A stretch of DNA of 64,000 bases from Paenirhizobium selenitireducens ATCC BAA-1503 (GCF_000518785.1 NZ_JAEG01000001.1:310001-374000), one strand, 5' to 3'; positions 35,359 through 46,362 are shown, counted from the stretch's first letter. The notes: generated by a model from the sequence alone, not told the origin. A program made the numbers and translations.

Positions 35359-36804
35359 TTAGGCGTTGAGCGCCCTTCCATAGGCATCCAGAACGCTTTC
35401 CTTCAGCGTCTCGGAAATGGTCGGATGCGGGAAGATCGTGTGCATCAGCTCTTCCTCGGTGGTTTCGAGGTTCATCGCCACGACAAAGCCCTGGATCAGT
35501 TCGGTCACTTCGGCGCCCACCAGATGCGCACCCAGCAGTTCGCCGGTTTGTCTGTCGAAGATCGTCTTGACCATGCCCTGGTCTTCGCCAAGCGCGATCG
35601 CCTTGCCGTTGGCGACGAAGGGGAAGCGGCCGACGCGGATGTCGCGGCCTTCGGCCTTCGCCTTGGCTTCGGTCAGGCCGACGGAGGCCACCTGCGGATT
35701 GCAGTAGGTGCAGCCGGGGATCTTCGCCTTGTCCATCGGATGGACATTCGGCAGGCCGGCCAGCTTCTCGACGCAGATGACGGCCTCGTGCTCGGCCTTG
35801 TGGGCGAGCATCGGCGGACCGGCAACGTCGCCGATCGCATAGATGCCCGCGACGTTGGTCTTGCCGTAGCCGTCGATAGCGATGAAGCCGCGATCGGTCT
35901 TCACGCCGAGCGCTTCAAGCCCGATATTCTCGATATTGGCCTGCACGCCGACGGCCGAAATCATCCGGTCGGCCGTGATCTTCTCGACTGTTCCGTCCTT
36001 CTTCTCGACATGGGCGGTGATCGAATTGGCGCCCTTCTCGACCTTGGCGACCTTGGCCTCCAGCAGGATCTTCATGCCCTGCTTGTCGAACTGCTTCTTG
36101 GCGAAGGCCGAAATCTCGGCATCCTCGACAGGCATGACCTGGCTCATCACCTCGACCACGGTCACGTCGACGCCCATGGTGCGGTAGAAGGAGGCGAATT
36201 CGATGCCGATGGCGCCCGATCCCATGACCAGCAGAGACTTCGGCATGGAGTCCGGGTTCATCGCCTCGAAATAGGTCCAGATCAGCTTGCCGTCCGGCTC
36301 GATGCCGGGAAGCGCCCGCGGGCGGGCGCCGGTGGCGACGATGATGTGCTTGGCGGTGTAGGTGCCTTCGCCCAGCGTGTTCTTCGGCAGGGGCGCCTGC
36401 GGCTGGACGATCGTCTTGGTGGTCTTGGAAACGACGACTTCGCCGGGCTTGGTGAGCTTCGCCTCGCCCCAGATGATGTCGACCTTGTTCTTCTTCATCA
36501 GGAAGCCGACACCGCCGTTCATGCGCTCGGCAATGCCGCGCGAGCGGGCGATGATGGCCTTCAGGTCCGGCGTGATCTTGCCTTCGAGCGTCAGGCCGTA
36601 ATTCTTGGCGTGTTCGGCGAGATGCAGGACTTCCGCAGACCGCAGCAAAGCCTTGGTCGGGATGCAGCCCCAGTTGGAGCAGATGCCGGCGAGGTGCTCG
36701 CGCTCGACGATCGCGGTCTTGAGGCCGAGCTGGGCGGCTCGGATCGCGGCAATGTAGCCGCCGGGGCCGGAGCCGATAATGAGAACGTCATAGGCATTCG
36801 ACAC
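35359..36804 (-). CDS. lpdA: Dihydrolipoyl dehydrogenase (PDH complex E3)
   Basis: A flavoprotein of 481 aa. GSGPGGYIAAIRAAQLG binds FAD (about 11-27), the redox disulfide is CSNWGC (variant of the usual CLNVGC), the NAD site has GSGAIGIEFASF, and the C-terminal active base His-Glu lies in HLVGAEVTEL and HTIFPHPTISETLKE. It reoxidises the lipoyl groups of the E2 chain. It is the E3 of the pdh block, separated from pdhC by two small genes. Confidence 0.93.
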   Translation of the reverse strand: MSNAYDVLIIGSGPGGYIAAIRAAQLGLKTAIVEREHLAGICSNWGCIPTKALLRSAEVLHLAEHAKNYGLTLEGKITPDLKAIIARSRGIAERMNGGVGFLMKKNKVDIIWGEAKLTKPGEVVVSKTTKTIVQPQAPLPKNTLGEGTYTAKHIIVATGARPRALPGIEPDGKLIWTYFEAMNPDSMPKSLLVMGSGAIGIEFASFYRTMGVDVTVVEVMSQVMPVEDAEISAFAKKQFDKQGMKILLEAKVAKVEKGANSITAHVEKKDGTVEKITADRMISAVGVQANIENIGLEALGVKTDRGFIAIDGYGKTNVAGIYAIGDVAGPPMLAHKAEHEAVICVEKLAGLPNVHPMDKAKIPGCTYCNPQVASVGLTEAKAKAEGRDIRVGRFPFVANGKAIALGEDQGMVKTIFDRQTGELLGAHLVGAEVTELIQGFVVAMNLETTEEELMHTIFPHPTISETLKESVLDAYGRALNA

Positions 36805-36880
36805 TGGTCTTCATCTCCTCTTTGACGGGTGGGCCCCACCTTTGAGGCGGAGCCCTTCCGGGGGATGAAGCCGGGCCGGA

Positions 36881-37120
36881 TCAGGCCTTGGTCAGCATCC
36901 CGTAGATTTCATCCTTCAGAACCATGCGCTGCTTGCGCATGGTTTCCATCTCGACGTCGCCGACCGGCTCCACTTCGGTTTCCGAACGATGGATGGCGCG
37001 GTTCACGTCGCGGTAATCCTCAAGCAGCTTGGCAAAACGCTCGTCGCTCAGCTTGAGCGCATGCATCTTGTCGGCATATTCCGGAAACTCGTCGTGGATT
37101 TCGTGCGGGGTATTCGACAT
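36881..37120 (-). CDS. DUF465/YdcH-family small protein
   Basis: A protein of 79 aa, all helical, with KLSDERFAKLLEDYRDVNRAIHRSETE and a basic-hydrophobic C-terminal MRKQRMVLKDEIYGML segment, the DUF465 (YdcH) pattern. Function unknown; often found next to central-metabolism genes. It lies between the SGNH hydrolase and lpdA in the pdh block. Confidence 0.85.
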   Translation of the reverse strand: MSNTPHEIHDEFPEYADKMHALKLSDERFAKLLEDYRDVNRAIHRSETEVEPVGDVEMETMRKQRMVLKDEIYGMLTKA

Positions 37121-37213
37121 TCGGTATCTCCTCTTGTGTCGGTCGATACCTGTAGCCTATTCACCCGAAAACGCCACTCCCTTGATCTTGATCAACTTTC
37201 GCCCGGCATTTCG

Positions 37214-37852
37214 TCAAATCCCCAACAGCATGCGCACCACCGGCTCCATCCCTCGCCCGAGCGCGCGGGTGTTTTCGGCATCGAGATGGATGCCGTCGAG
37301 CGGGCTGGTCCGCGAGACCGAACCGGCATCGAAAAACCCGCACCCTGCCTCATCTGCGAGGTCACGATAGAAGCTCGCCAGCATCGCCGATTCGTCCAAA
37401 GCGCCGCGGAACATCGCGGCGAAATGCACATTCGACGTCTCGCAGATCGCCGGCGGCGCAACGACCAAAATCTCCGGCACCTCGAAGCCAAAACCCCAGT
37501 CGTGGTGCCGGATCAGCTTGACCAGCCGGTCGATCCCCTTGGTCGCTCCGATCGCCGTGCCGGCAATACCGCGCTTCATGTCATTGGTGCCAAGCAGCAG
37601 GATGACCAGGTCGAGCGGCTTGTGGCTCTCCAGGACGCTCGGCAGCAGCTTCACGCCATTGCGCTCGCAATCGGCGAGATGGTCGTCATAGGCGGTCGTG
37701 CGCCCGTTCAGTCCTTCGGCGATCACGTTGACCTCAGGTCCGAGCGCCGCGCCGAGCACGCTCGGCCAGCGGTCGCCATGCGAATGGCGACCGACCGTTT
37801 GCGGATCATAGCCCCAGGTCAGGCTGTCGCCGTAGCAGAGCACGGTTTTCAT
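37214..37852 (-). CDS. SGNH/GDSL hydrolase (arylesterase-like)
   Basis: A protein of 212 aa with all four SGNH blocks: GDSLTWG (nucleophile Ser, about 9), GLNGRTT (Gly/Asn), LLGTNDMK (Asn oxyanion) and DGIHLDAEN (Asp-His). It hydrolyses esters or thioesters; the physiological substrate is unknown. The start ATG 37852 was chosen over the long upstream frame, which runs through pdhC on the shadow frame. It follows pdhC after 17 bases, as in other rhizobia. Confidence 0.9.
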   Translation of the reverse strand: MKTVLCYGDSLTWGYDPQTVGRHSHGDRWPSVLGAALGPEVNVIAEGLNGRTTAYDDHLADCERNGVKLLPSVLESHKPLDLVILLLGTNDMKRGIAGTAIGATKGIDRLVKLIRHHDWGFGFEVPEILVVAPPAICETSNVHFAAMFRGALDESAMLASFYRDLADEAGCGFFDAGSVSRTSPLDGIHLDAENTRALGRGMEPVVRMLLGI

Positions 37853-37869
37853 GCCGTCCGCCTCCGCCC

Positions 37870-39231
37870 TTAGACGAGCATACCCATCGGGTTCTCGATG
37901 TAGCGCTTGAACGCGCCGAGCAGTTCGGCCCCGAGCGCGCCGTCGACGCAGCGATGGTCGGTCGACAGCGTCACCGACATGACATTGGCGATCTTCATCT
38001 CGCCGTTCTTCACCACCACCCGCTGCTCGCCGGCGCCGACCGCAAGGATCGTCGCATGCGGCGGGTTGATGACGGCGGCGAACTGCTTGACGCCCATCAT
38101 GCCCATGTTCGACACCGAGGTGGTGCCGCCCTGGTACTCTTCCGGCTTCAGCTTGCGATCCTTGGCGCGCTTGCCCAGGTCCTTCATCTCGTTGGAGATC
38201 GCCGAAAGGGTCTTGAGCTCCGCATGCCGGATGATCGGCGTGATCAGGCCACCCGGGATCGACACGGCGACGCCGACATCGGCGTGCTTGTGCTTGACCA
38301 TGTTGGTCTCGGTCCAGGAGACGTTGGCATCCGGCACTTCCGTCAGCGCCATGGCCATCGCCTTGATGATCATGTCGTTGACCGAAAGCTTGTAGGCCGG
38401 TGCGCCATCCTTGCGGGGGGCGGCGTCGTTGAGCTGGGCGCGCAGCGCCATCAGCGCATCGAGTTCGCAATCGACGGTGACGTAGAAATGCGGAATGGTC
38501 TGCTTGGATTCGACCAGCCGCTTGGCGATGGTCTTGCGCATGCCGTCATGCGGCACGAGTTCGTAGGAACCCGCCTCGAACAACTTGAGCACGGCTTCTT
38601 CCGACGCACCCTTGGCCATGGCCGGCGCGGCAGCAGCCGGTGCAGCCGTCGTCGCAACCACCGGAGCAGCCTTGGCGCCACCGCTTGAAACGGCCTTTTC
38701 GACGTCACTCTTGACGACTCGGCCATGCGGACCGGAGCCCGACACGGCAGACAGTTCAACGCCGGCTTCCTTGGCCAGGCGACGGGCGAGCGGCGAGGCA
38801 AACACGCGCTCGCCGGACTTGGCGACGGGTGCAGGGGTCGAAGGCGCCGGTGCCTTGTCGGTTATCGGCTGAGATACGGCAGGCGCTGCTTCGACCTTGG
38901 CAGGAGCAGCTTCCGTCTTGGCGGGCGCAGCCTCGGCCTTTGCCGGTGCGGCAGACCCGCCGCCGGCCGCGGCGGCCGCAACGTCTTCGCCGTCCGCGGC
39001 GAGGATGGCGATCACGGCATTGACCTTGACCGCTTCCGTGCCGGCCGGCACGACGAGCTTGGCGACCGTGCCTTCATCGACGGCTTCGACTTCCATCGTC
39101 GCCTTGTCGGTCTCGATCTCGGCGATCACGTCGCCGGACTTGACCTTGTCGCCTTCCTTGACCAGCCACTTGGACAGATTGCCCTCTTCCATCGTGGGAG
39201 AGAGCGCCGGCATGGTGATATTGATCGGCAT
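37870..39231 (-). CDS. pdhC: Pyruvate dehydrogenase E2 (dihydrolipoyl acetyltransferase)
   Basis: A protein of 453 aa. One N-terminal lipoyl domain (1-80) with acceptor Lys43 in [11 protein letters not shown]; an Ala/Pro/Lys-rich swinging linker (about 85-155); a peripheral-subunit binding domain ([28 protein letters not shown], about 157-190); and the acetyltransferase domain ending with [14 protein letters not shown] (catalytic His and Asp). It transfers acetyl groups to CoA. ATG 39231 is preceded by GGAGGATTAAT, overlapping the stop of the small gene upstream. Only one lipoyl domain is present because E1-beta carries another. Confidence 0.95.
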   Translation of the reverse strand: MPINITMPALSPTMEEGNLSKWLVKEGDKVKSGDVIAEIETDKATMEVEAVDEGTVAKLVVPAGTEAVKVNAVIAILAADGEDVAAAAAGGGSAAPAKAEAAPAKTEAAPAKVEAAPAVSQPITDKAPAPSTPAPVAKSGERVFASPLARRLAKEAGVELSAVSGSGPHGRVVKSDVEKAVSSGGAKAAPVVATTAAPAAAAPAMAKGASEEAVLKLFEAGSYELVPHDGMRKTIAKRLVESKQTIPHFYVTVDCELDALMALRAQLNDAAPRKDGAPAYKLSVNDMIIKAMAMALTEVPDANVSWTETNMVKHKHADVGVAVSIPGGLITPIIRHAELKTLSAISNEMKDLGKRAKDRKLKPEEYQGGTTSVSNMGMMGVKQFAAVINPPHATILAVGAGEQRVVVKNGEMKIANVMSVTLSTDHRCVDGALGAELLGAFKRYIENPMGMLV

Positions 39232-39232
39232 A

Positions 39233-39526
39233 TTAATCCTCCGCCCACACAAGTTCAAACTGCGCAAGTTCTTCCGGATGCTCCATCAGCCAATCGACCT
39301 GCTCCGGAGGAACCTCGATATATCCGGCAACGTCTTCGAGCCAACCATCGACGGCACCGATCACACCAATTTCTTCTCGCGGAACGCCGACGATCGCCTC
39401 TGTTTCTTCAGTCTTGATCAAGGCCCAAAACACGATTCTTTCCAGAAGCGGATTCTCTTTCGTTCCAATCACTCTGAACCACGAACCTGAAACAGGTAGG
39501 ATCTGCTTTACAGACGATTTCGACAT
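39233..39526 (-). CDS. Small acidic protein of unknown function between pdhB and pdhC
   Basis: A protein of 97 aa, acidic (many Glu/Asp), with an [27 protein letters not shown] C-terminal helix and [16 protein letters not shown] in the middle; no cysteine or membrane segment. It ends 1 base before the pdhC ATG, which suggests the two are translated together. Sampled G+C is visibly lower than in the flanking genes (30 and 28 of 60 in two 60-base lines, versus 39 of 60 in pdhC), so it may be an acquired insertion. I do not recognise the family. Possible roles, such as an immunity or regulatory protein, are guesses. Confidence 0.6.
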   Translation of the reverse strand: MSKSSVKQILPVSGSWFRVIGTKENPLLERIVFWALIKTEETEAIVGVPREEIGVIGAVDGWLEDVAGYIEVPPEQVDWLMEHPEELAQFELVWAED

Positions 39527-39537
39527 CAGCCCGCCCC

Positions 39538-40914
39538 CTACTTGTAGCAGACGGTTTTGACCGCCTCGACCACTTCGCCGACATTCGGCAGAGCGAGCTT
39601 TTCGAGATTGGCGGCGTAAGGCATCGGAACGTCCTTGCCGGCGATCGTCAGGATCGGCGCATCGAGATAGTCGAAGGCCTGCTGCATGACGCGGGTGGCG
39701 ATTTCGGTGCCGACCGACGACTGCGGATAGCCTTCCTCGACGGTCACCAGACGGCCGGTCTTCTTCACCGATTCAATCACGGTCGGCAGGTCCATCGGGC
39801 GGATGGTGCGAAGGTCGATGATCTCGACGTCGATGCCGTCCTTGGCCAGTTGCTCGGCGGCCTTGACCGCATAGGTCATGCCGATGCCGAACGAGACAAT
39901 GGTCGCATCCTTGCCGACCTTGTGGATCCGGGCCTTGCCGATCGGCAGAACGAAATCATCCATCTTCGGCACCTCGAACGAATGACCGTAGAGGATTTCG
40001 TTCTCGAGGAAGATGACCGGGTTCGGATCGCGGATCGCCGCCTTCAACAGGCCCTTGGCGTCGGCCGCCGTATAGGGCTGGACGACCTTGAGGCCGGGGA
40101 TATGGCTGTACCAGGCGGCATAGTCCTGGCTGTGCTGGGCGCCGACGCGCGCGGCTGCCCCGTTCGGACCGCGAAACACGATCGGCGCGCCCATCTGGCC
40201 GCCCGACATATAGAGCGTCTTGGCGGCCGAGTTGATGATCTGGTCGATCGCCTGCATGGCGAAGTTGAAGGTCATGAACTCGACGATCGGGCGAAGGCCG
40301 GCCATGGCCGCACCGACGCCAACGCCGGCAAATCCGTGTTCGGTGATCGGCGTGTCGACGACACGCTTGGGGCCGAACTCCTGCAGCAGGCCTTGGGTGA
40401 TCTTGTAGGCACCCTGATATTCGGCGACTTCCTCACCCATGATGAAGACGTCCGGATTGGCGCGCATTTCCTCGGCCATGGCCTCGCGCAGCGCTTCACG
40501 CACCGTCATCGTCACCATTTCCGTGCCGGCCGGAACGTCCGGATCAGCGGCAATGGCGGCAACGGGCTGGGCCGGAACCGGGGCCGATGCGGCAGCCGGT
40601 GCGGCTGCGGCCGGAGCCGGGGCAGCTTCAGCAGGCGCCGCCTTGGGCGCGGCGACATCCGAGGCGCTTTCGCCGTCCTGCAACAGGATGGCGATCGGCG
40701 TATTGACCTTGACGCCCTCGGTGCCGGCGGCGATCAGCAGCTTGCCGAGCACGCCTTCATCGACGGCTTCGACTTCCATCGTCGCCTTGTCGGTCTCGAT
40801 CTCGGCGATCACGTCGCCGGACTTGACGGCGTCGCCTTCCTTCTTGATCCACTTGGAGAGCGTGCCCTCCTCCATGGTCGGCGAAAGAGCCGGCATGAGA
40901 ATTTCAACTGGCAT
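39538..40914 (-). CDS. pdhB: Pyruvate dehydrogenase E1 beta with N-terminal lipoyl domain
   Basis: A protein of 458 aa. The lipoyl domain (1-80) carries acceptor Lys43 in [12 protein letters not shown]; an Ala/Pro linker (about 85-130) leads to the E1-beta transketolase-like domains with [32 protein letters not shown] and [15 protein letters not shown] sequence at its binding interface. A lipoylated E1-beta is characteristic of alphaproteobacterial PDH. ATG 40914 is preceded by GAGGAAACG; the in-frame ATG five codons upstream (40929) is also possible. A small membrane-protein gene lies between pdhA and this gene. Confidence 0.94.
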   Translation of the reverse strand: MPVEILMPALSPTMEEGTLSKWIKKEGDAVKSGDVIAEIETDKATMEVEAVDEGVLGKLLIAAGTEGVKVNTPIAILLQDGESASDVAAPKAAPAEAAPAPAAAAPAAASAPVPAQPVAAIAADPDVPAGTEMVTMTVREALREAMAEEMRANPDVFIMGEEVAEYQGAYKITQGLLQEFGPKRVVDTPITEHGFAGVGVGAAMAGLRPIVEFMTFNFAMQAIDQIINSAAKTLYMSGGQMGAPIVFRGPNGAAARVGAQHSQDYAAWYSHIPGLKVVQPYTAADAKGLLKAAIRDPNPVIFLENEILYGHSFEVPKMDDFVLPIGKARIHKVGKDATIVSFGIGMTYAVKAAEQLAKDGIDVEIIDLRTIRPMDLPTVIESVKKTGRLVTVEEGYPQSSVGTEIATRVMQQAFDYLDAPILTIAGKDVPMPYAANLEKLALPNVGEVVEAVKTVCYK

Positions 40915-40943
40915 CGTTTCCTCACCCATTTAACTTTTAATCT

Positions 40944-41252
40944 TCAAGCCGATTGTTTCGGCCAAACCAATACCACCAGCAGCACTGCAACAGCCAAGTT
41001 GCGGATGCGGAGAACGTACAAGGCAATTCTGTCCCCAGAACCAGCTTCACGCTTCAACTCGCGCGAAGACGTCGGTCGGGAAATCATGCCGAGCCAAAGC
41101 CTGGCACGCCCCTCGTTCACCGCCTTCTGCCCCAAATGCTGCCCGTAGAGAAATGCGGGCATAATGCCGACCAACGCCAGGAGCCAAGCATAATGGAATA
41201 CACTTGCCGGCATACGCGGCAGGGCATCCCAGAATGTTCGGACCAATTCCAT
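40944..41252 (-). CDS. Small membrane protein between pdhA and pdhB
   Basis: A protein of 102 aa with an N-terminal hydrophobic segment (about 17-35, WLLALVGIMPAFLYG) and a C-terminal one (about 78-97, IRNLAVAVLLVVLVW), separated by a basic loop. Both ends may be membrane-spanning. No family recognised. ATG 41252 was chosen over the upstream frame (to 41339), which overlaps pdhA. It lies 19 bases after the pdhA stop, so it is probably translated with pdhA-pdhB. Lower G+C than the flanking pdh genes, like the second small ORF at 39233. Confidence 0.5.
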   Translation of the reverse strand: MELVRTFWDALPRMPASVFHYAWLLALVGIMPAFLYGQHLGQKAVNEGRARLWLGMISRPTSSRELKREAGSGDRIALYVLRIRNLAVAVLLVVLVWPKQSA

Positions 41253-41271
41253 TGTCGGCCGTCCTCCCCGA

Positions 41272-42318
41272 TTACAGAAGAATGTCGGTGTAGAGCTCGG
41301 ATACATCCGGCTCCGGATCGGCCTGGGCGAAGTCGGCACTGTCGGCGACGATGTCGCGGACGTCCTTGTCGATCGCCTTCAGCTCGTCCTCGCTCGCCCA
41401 GCCCTTTTCGAGCAGGCGCGCACGCACCTGTTCGATCGGATCGTGTTCGGAGCGCATCTTCTGCACCTCGTCCTTGGAGCGATACTTCGCCGGGTCAGAC
41501 ATGGAGTGGCCGCGATAGCGGTAGGTCATCATTTCGAGGATGACCGGGCCCTTGCCGGTGCGGCAGTATTCGGCGGCCTGTTCGGCAGCCGCCCTGACGG
41601 CCCGCACGTCCATGCCGTCGACCTGAAGGCCCGGAATGTTGAAGGCGAGGCCGCGCTGGGCGAAATTGGTCTGGGCCGAGGCGCGCGACACCGAGGTGCC
41701 CATGGCGTAGCGGTTGTTCTCGATCACATAGATGACCGGCAGCTTCCACAGCTCGGCCATGTTGAAGCTCTCGTAGACCTGACCCTGGTTGGCCGCGCCG
41801 TCGCCGAAATAGGCGACCGAGATCTGACCGTTGTCGCGATAGTGGTTGGCGAAGGCCAGACCCGTGCCGAGCGACACCTGCGCGCCGACGATGCCGTGGC
41901 CGCCGTAGAAATTCTTCTCCTTGGAGAACATGTGCATCGAGCCGCCCTTGCCCTTGGACAAGCCGCCGCGACGCCCGGTCAACTCGGCCATGACGCCGCG
42001 CGCACTCATGCCGCAGGCCAGCATGTGGCCGTGGTCACGGTAGCCGGTAATGACCTGGTCGCCATCCTTCAGCGCCATCTGCATGCCGACGACGACCGCT
42101 TCCTGGCCGATATAGAGGTGACAGAAGCCGCCGATGAAGCCCATGCCGTAGAGCTGGCCGGCCTTTTCCTCGAAACGCCGGATCAGCAGCATTTCGCGAT
42201 AGGCCTTCAGCTCGGTATCGCGATCGAACTCGGCGATCGCTCCTTCGCTGAAGTCCTTCTTGGCTGACTTGGCCGTCGTCTTGCGACCGGTAACAGTCGC
42301 GGCTTTTCGCGGCGCCAT
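41272..42318 (-). CDS. pdhA: Pyruvate dehydrogenase E1 alpha
   Basis: A protein of 348 aa. The ThDP/Mg motif GDGAANQG...NN spans 172-202, YRDHGHML and the active-site His loop HSMSDPAKYRS (phosphorylation-type region) are present, and GSMHMFSKEKNFYGGHGIVGAQ is the family heart. With E1-beta it decarboxylates pyruvate and acetylates lipoyl groups. It is the first gene of the pdh operon, with a 145-base leader after ftsB that contains a 19-base dyad. Confidence 0.95.
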   Translation of the reverse strand: MAPRKAATVTGRKTTAKSAKKDFSEGAIAEFDRDTELKAYREMLLIRRFEEKAGQLYGMGFIGGFCHLYIGQEAVVVGMQMALKDGDQVITGYRDHGHMLACGMSARGVMAELTGRRGGLSKGKGGSMHMFSKEKNFYGGHGIVGAQVSLGTGLAFANHYRDNGQISVAYFGDGAANQGQVYESFNMAELWKLPVIYVIENNRYAMGTSVSRASAQTNFAQRGLAFNIPGLQVDGMDVRAVRAAAEQAAEYCRTGKGPVILEMMTYRYRGHSMSDPAKYRSKDEVQKMRSEHDPIEQVRARLLEKGWASEDELKAIDKDVRDIVADSADFAQADPEPDVSELYTDILL

Positions 42319-42410
42319 TCATCCCTCCCTAGGGTTATGTCGGATCTTTGTTGGACAGCAGAATAGGCAAGAAAGACGCGCTGGGCAATGCTATAAATGC
42401 ATGGCTCTTA

Positions 42411-42429
42411 TTCAATCTATCAGATTGAA
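42411..42429. promoter_or_regulatory. AT-rich perfect dyad upstream of pdhA
   Basis: TTCAATCT ATC AGATTGAA is a perfect 8-bp inverted repeat with a 3-base spacer, 93-111 bases upstream of the pdhA ATG on the minus strand. It stands in an AT-rich stretch within GC-rich DNA, as expected for a promoter region. A second, imperfect dyad (ATTAACC / GGTTAAT, 42448-42468) overlaps the end of ftsB. Either could bind a regulator of pdh transcription; no protein is assigned. Confidence 0.4.
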
Positions 42430-42463
42430 AAACAACGACAATTCTAGATTAACCAGATTTCGG

Positions 42464-42784
42464 TTAATTCAGATAGCTGTCAAATATGACAATCTCGTCC
42501 GGCCGCGACATGTTGAGCTGATATCGCGCCTTCTCGTCCATCATGTCGCGCTCGAGCGAGCCGTCGCTCAACAATTGGACCTGGCGCTCCAGGCGCTCGC
42601 GACGCCCGACCAGTTCCGCAAGCTCGGCGCTTCGCGCGATGCGCTGCCGCTCGAAATCCTGCGCGGCGCGCAGGCCGTAGTCGCCATGGATGGAATGATA
42701 GCCGAAATAGGAAAGAAACGCGACAGTGACGGCAGGGAGAATGAGACGACCGAATTTTCTCTTCTTATGGTGCCTGGTCCACAT
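42464..42784 (-). CDS. ftsB: Cell-division septum protein FtsB
   Basis: A protein of 106 aa. A short basic cytoplasmic start (MWTRHHKKRK) is followed by one membrane helix (about 13-32), a coiled-coil (about 38-80, ERQRIARSAELAELVGRRERLERQV) and the C-terminal DEKARYQLNMSRPDEIVIF typical of DivIC/FtsB. It forms the FtsQBL complex. Between eno and pdhA, as in other Rhizobiaceae. Confidence 0.88.
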   Translation of the reverse strand: MWTRHHKKRKFGRLILPAVTVAFLSYFGYHSIHGDYGLRAAQDFERQRIARSAELAELVGRRERLERQVQLLSDGSLERDMMDEKARYQLNMSRPDEIVIFDSYLN

Positions 42785-42870
42785 GCGGATGATGCCTTGA
42801 AACGCAAAACTATCGTTTCAAATTATCGGTGATAGCTTAACCGATCGTTGACCGTGACGGCTCGCCCATG

Positions 42871-42903
42871 AAAAAAGCCGCGTCCCTTTCGGAACGCGGC
42901 TTT
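42871..42903 (-). terminator. Rho-independent terminator of eno
   Basis: On the minus strand AAAGCCGCGTTCC / GGGACGCGGCTTT form a long stem around GAAA, followed by TTTTT. It lies 22 bases beyond the eno stop (42926) and before ftsB, so it ends the eno transcript. Confidence 0.8.
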
Positions 42904-42925
42904 GGATGGTTGTGATCGACGCCGA

Positions 42926-44242
<1,317 letters not shown>

Positions 44243-44318
44243 TTAATCGATGATGCGGAAAATACAATGGCAGCGACATGACAGAAGCCGAAAGGCAATG
44301 CCGACATTCGTCCCAATG

Positions 44319-44345
44319 CAAAACGCCGGCCCGAGGGCCGGCGTT
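44319..44345 (-). terminator. Terminator of kdsA
   Basis: A perfect stem AACGCCGGCCC / GGGCCGGCGTT with a 2-base loop (44322-44345), 29 bases beyond the kdsA stop at 44374. The minus-strand tail is TTTTGC, so it is a reasonable but not ideal rho-independent terminator. Confidence 0.55.
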
Positions 44346-44373
44346 CGCATCAATGATAGTCGCTGGATCGCCT

Positions 44374-45222
44374 TCAGGCAGCCTTGGCGATCGCGTCGAA
44401 GGCCAGCAGCTTTTCCAGCAGGCGCTTCATCTGGCTGATCGGCACCATGTTCGGGCCGTCCGAAGGGGCGTTGTCCGGATCCTGGTGAGTCTCGATGAAC
44501 AGGCCGGCAACGCCGACGGCGACAGCGGCGCGCGCCAGCGTCTCGACGAACTCGCGCTGCCCGCCCGAGGAGCCGCCCTGGCCGCCCGGCTGCTGCACCG
44601 AATGGGTGGCGTCAAACACCACCGGCGCACCCATCGCCGCCATGATCGGCAGCGAGCGCATGTCGGACACCAGCGTATTGTAGCCGAACGAGGCGCCGCG
44701 CTCGCACAGAAGCACGTTCGGATTGCCGCTGGCATTGATCTTGTTCAGCACGTTCTTCATGTCCCACGGGGCGAGGAACTGGCCCTTCTTGACGTTGATC
44801 ACGCGACCGGTCTGGGCCGCGGCGACCAGAAGATCGGTCTGGCGGCACAGGAAGGCCGGGATCTGCAGGACGTCGACGGTCGGCGCGACCAGCCGGCAGT
44901 GCTCTTCGGTATGCACGTCAGTGAGCACCGGGAAGCCGTATTCCTTCTTGAGATCGGCGAAGACCTCCATCGCCTTTTCAAGCCCGATGCCGCGCTCGGC
45001 AGAAAGAGAGGTGCGGTTCGCCTTGTCGAAGGACGACTTGTAGACGAGGCCGATGCCCAGCTCGCCGCAGATCTCCGAAAGCTGGCCGGCGATCATGAAG
45101 GCATGGTCGCGGCTTTCCATCTGGCAGGGGCCGGCGATCAGCGCAAAACGCTTGGAATTGGAGAAGACCGCCTTGGCGGTGCCGTCACCGACGACGACTT
45201 CGGAATGGGTCGGATTGCTCAT
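44374..45222 (-). CDS. kdsA: KDO-8-phosphate synthase
   Basis: A protein of 282 aa. [12 protein letters not shown] (N-terminal barrel strand), [12 protein letters not shown] (phosphate-binding Lys/Arg), [27 protein letters not shown] and [23 protein letters not shown] (the substrate loop) are the family landmarks. It condenses PEP with arabinose-5-phosphate for lipopolysaccharide core synthesis. The Cys of LCRQTDL and the metal-site His suggest a metal-dependent type. ATG 45222 overlaps the VOC stop by 4 bases. Confidence 0.96.
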   Translation of the reverse strand: MSNPTHSEVVVGDGTAKAVFSNSKRFALIAGPCQMESRDHAFMIAGQLSEICGELGIGLVYKSSFDKANRTSLSAERGIGLEKAMEVFADLKKEYGFPVLTDVHTEEHCRLVAPTVDVLQIPAFLCRQTDLLVAAAQTGRVINVKKGQFLAPWDMKNVLNKINASGNPNVLLCERGASFGYNTLVSDMRSLPIMAAMGAPVVFDATHSVQQPGGQGGSSGGQREFVETLARAAVAVGVAGLFIETHQDPDNAPSDGPNMVPISQMKRLLEKLLAFDAIAKAA

Positions 45223-46112
45223 GAAACCTCCTCGAATGCGAAGGGCACGCCCTGCCCCGCCTCGTGCGGAACGATCAGGCGCGCGCCGCGGCGGCTGAAT
45301 GCGATGCCCTTACCAGCGAGAAGCCGCTCTGTCACGCCGATATCGGCGACCTTGACGACGATCAGCCGGCCCCTGAGCCCACGTCCACCACTCTCGGTGT
45401 CGAGGCCGAAATAGCCCGAAAGCCCGGCCGGCGTCAGCACCTCGATGGCGACGTTGGCCGATTGCAGCGACAGCCCGAAGGAATGCGCCTCGACCGCGCG
45501 CTGCTCGAACACTTCTTCCAGCAGGTACTGGAAGTCACTCGGATTGTCCTCGCCGAGCACGACGGTCGACAGGCCAAGCGCGCCGTTTTCGTGCCGCGCC
45601 AGCGCGCCGCGATCGGCCGGCAGCGGATTGACCCGCTCGCAGGCAAACAGGAAGAAGTCGGGCGACCGCAGGTCGGCGGCAAAGGCAAGCTTGAAGCCGC
45701 CCATGACCTCGGACCCGTCCGCCATCTTGAACATGCGTTCGAAATGCAGCATCGGACCGCCGGAAAAGCCCTCGGCGACGAAACGCCGGTGGTCGGCCTC
45801 CCCGTCTTCGGTCTTGACGACGATCGCCGAAAGCCCTTCCGGGCCGTTGCGGAAACGGAAGGCCTGGTCGCGGGCCACGAACATGTTGCCGGCCTTGGCC
45901 GCCGCTTCGCATTCCTCGCGGCTGGCGATCGCCAGTGGCTCGAGATAGGTGTCGTCGCCAAAGAACACGCAGGCATTCTCGGTTCCGAACGGATGGCGCG
46001 CATCGGGCGCCACGGTAAATCCGAGATCGGTGAGGCGTAATCGCGCCGCCTCGAGCGACTGGACGGGAAGAACGAGGTGGTCGAGACCCCGCGGCTTGTT
46101 CAGTTCGGACAT
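45219..46112 (-). CDS. VOC-superfamily protein (glyoxalase/dioxygenase-like)
   Basis: A protein of 297 aa with two tandem VOC modules: [27 protein letters not shown] starts the first and [29 protein letters not shown] sequence starts the second; the metal ligands His and Glu are seen as HLV and EP. Substrate unknown. Its gene precedes kdsA with a 4-base overlap, so both are probably co-translated. ATG 46112 (MSELNK) was used; the upstream frame lies in the lexA-divergent leader. Divergent from lexA. Confidence 0.78.
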   Translation of the reverse strand: MSELNKPRGLDHLVLPVQSLEAARLRLTDLGFTVAPDARHPFGTENACVFFGDDTYLEPLAIASREECEAAAKAGNMFVARDQAFRFRNGPEGLSAIVVKTEDGEADHRRFVAEGFSGGPMLHFERMFKMADGSEVMGGFKLAFAADLRSPDFFLFACERVNPLPADRGALARHENGALGLSTVVLGEDNPSDFQYLLEEVFEQRAVEAHSFGLSLQSANVAIEVLTPAGLSGYFGLDTESGGRGLRGRLIVVKVADIGVTERLLAGKGIAFSRRGARLIVPHEAGQGVPFAFEEVS

Positions 46113-46295
46113 TCGACACCTCTCGTCGGCGGGCGTGATCGCGCGGAGATTTGCGCCATTTGATCCGGCTTGGCAAGCTGGCGGAGCAAGCCCGATCTCT
46201 GTGCCGGCCCGCACGCTCCTCCTGGCCGGTGTCTCGTTCGGGCCGCTTTGCAAAGATTTTCATTTCGCACTGCACACTTCACGGAATCTTAGGCA

Positions 46296-46342
46296 CTTGC
46301 GGAACACATATGGAACATATAGTGTATGTTCCGTATTTGTTT
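46296..46342 (+). promoter_or_regulatory. lexA promoter with two LexA (SOS) operators
   Basis: GAAC-ACATATG-GAAC at 46302-46316 is a perfect alphaproteobacterial SOS box (GAAC-N7-GAAC). GTTC-CGTATTT-GTTT at 46328-46342 is a second copy with one mismatch. Both lie 20-60 bases upstream of the lexA ATG, and a CTTGCG -35-like element (46296-46301) directly precedes the first. This fits LexA autorepression with two half-overlapping operators. Confidence 0.85.
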
Positions 46343-46362
46343 CACCAATTGGGGCTCCGAAC

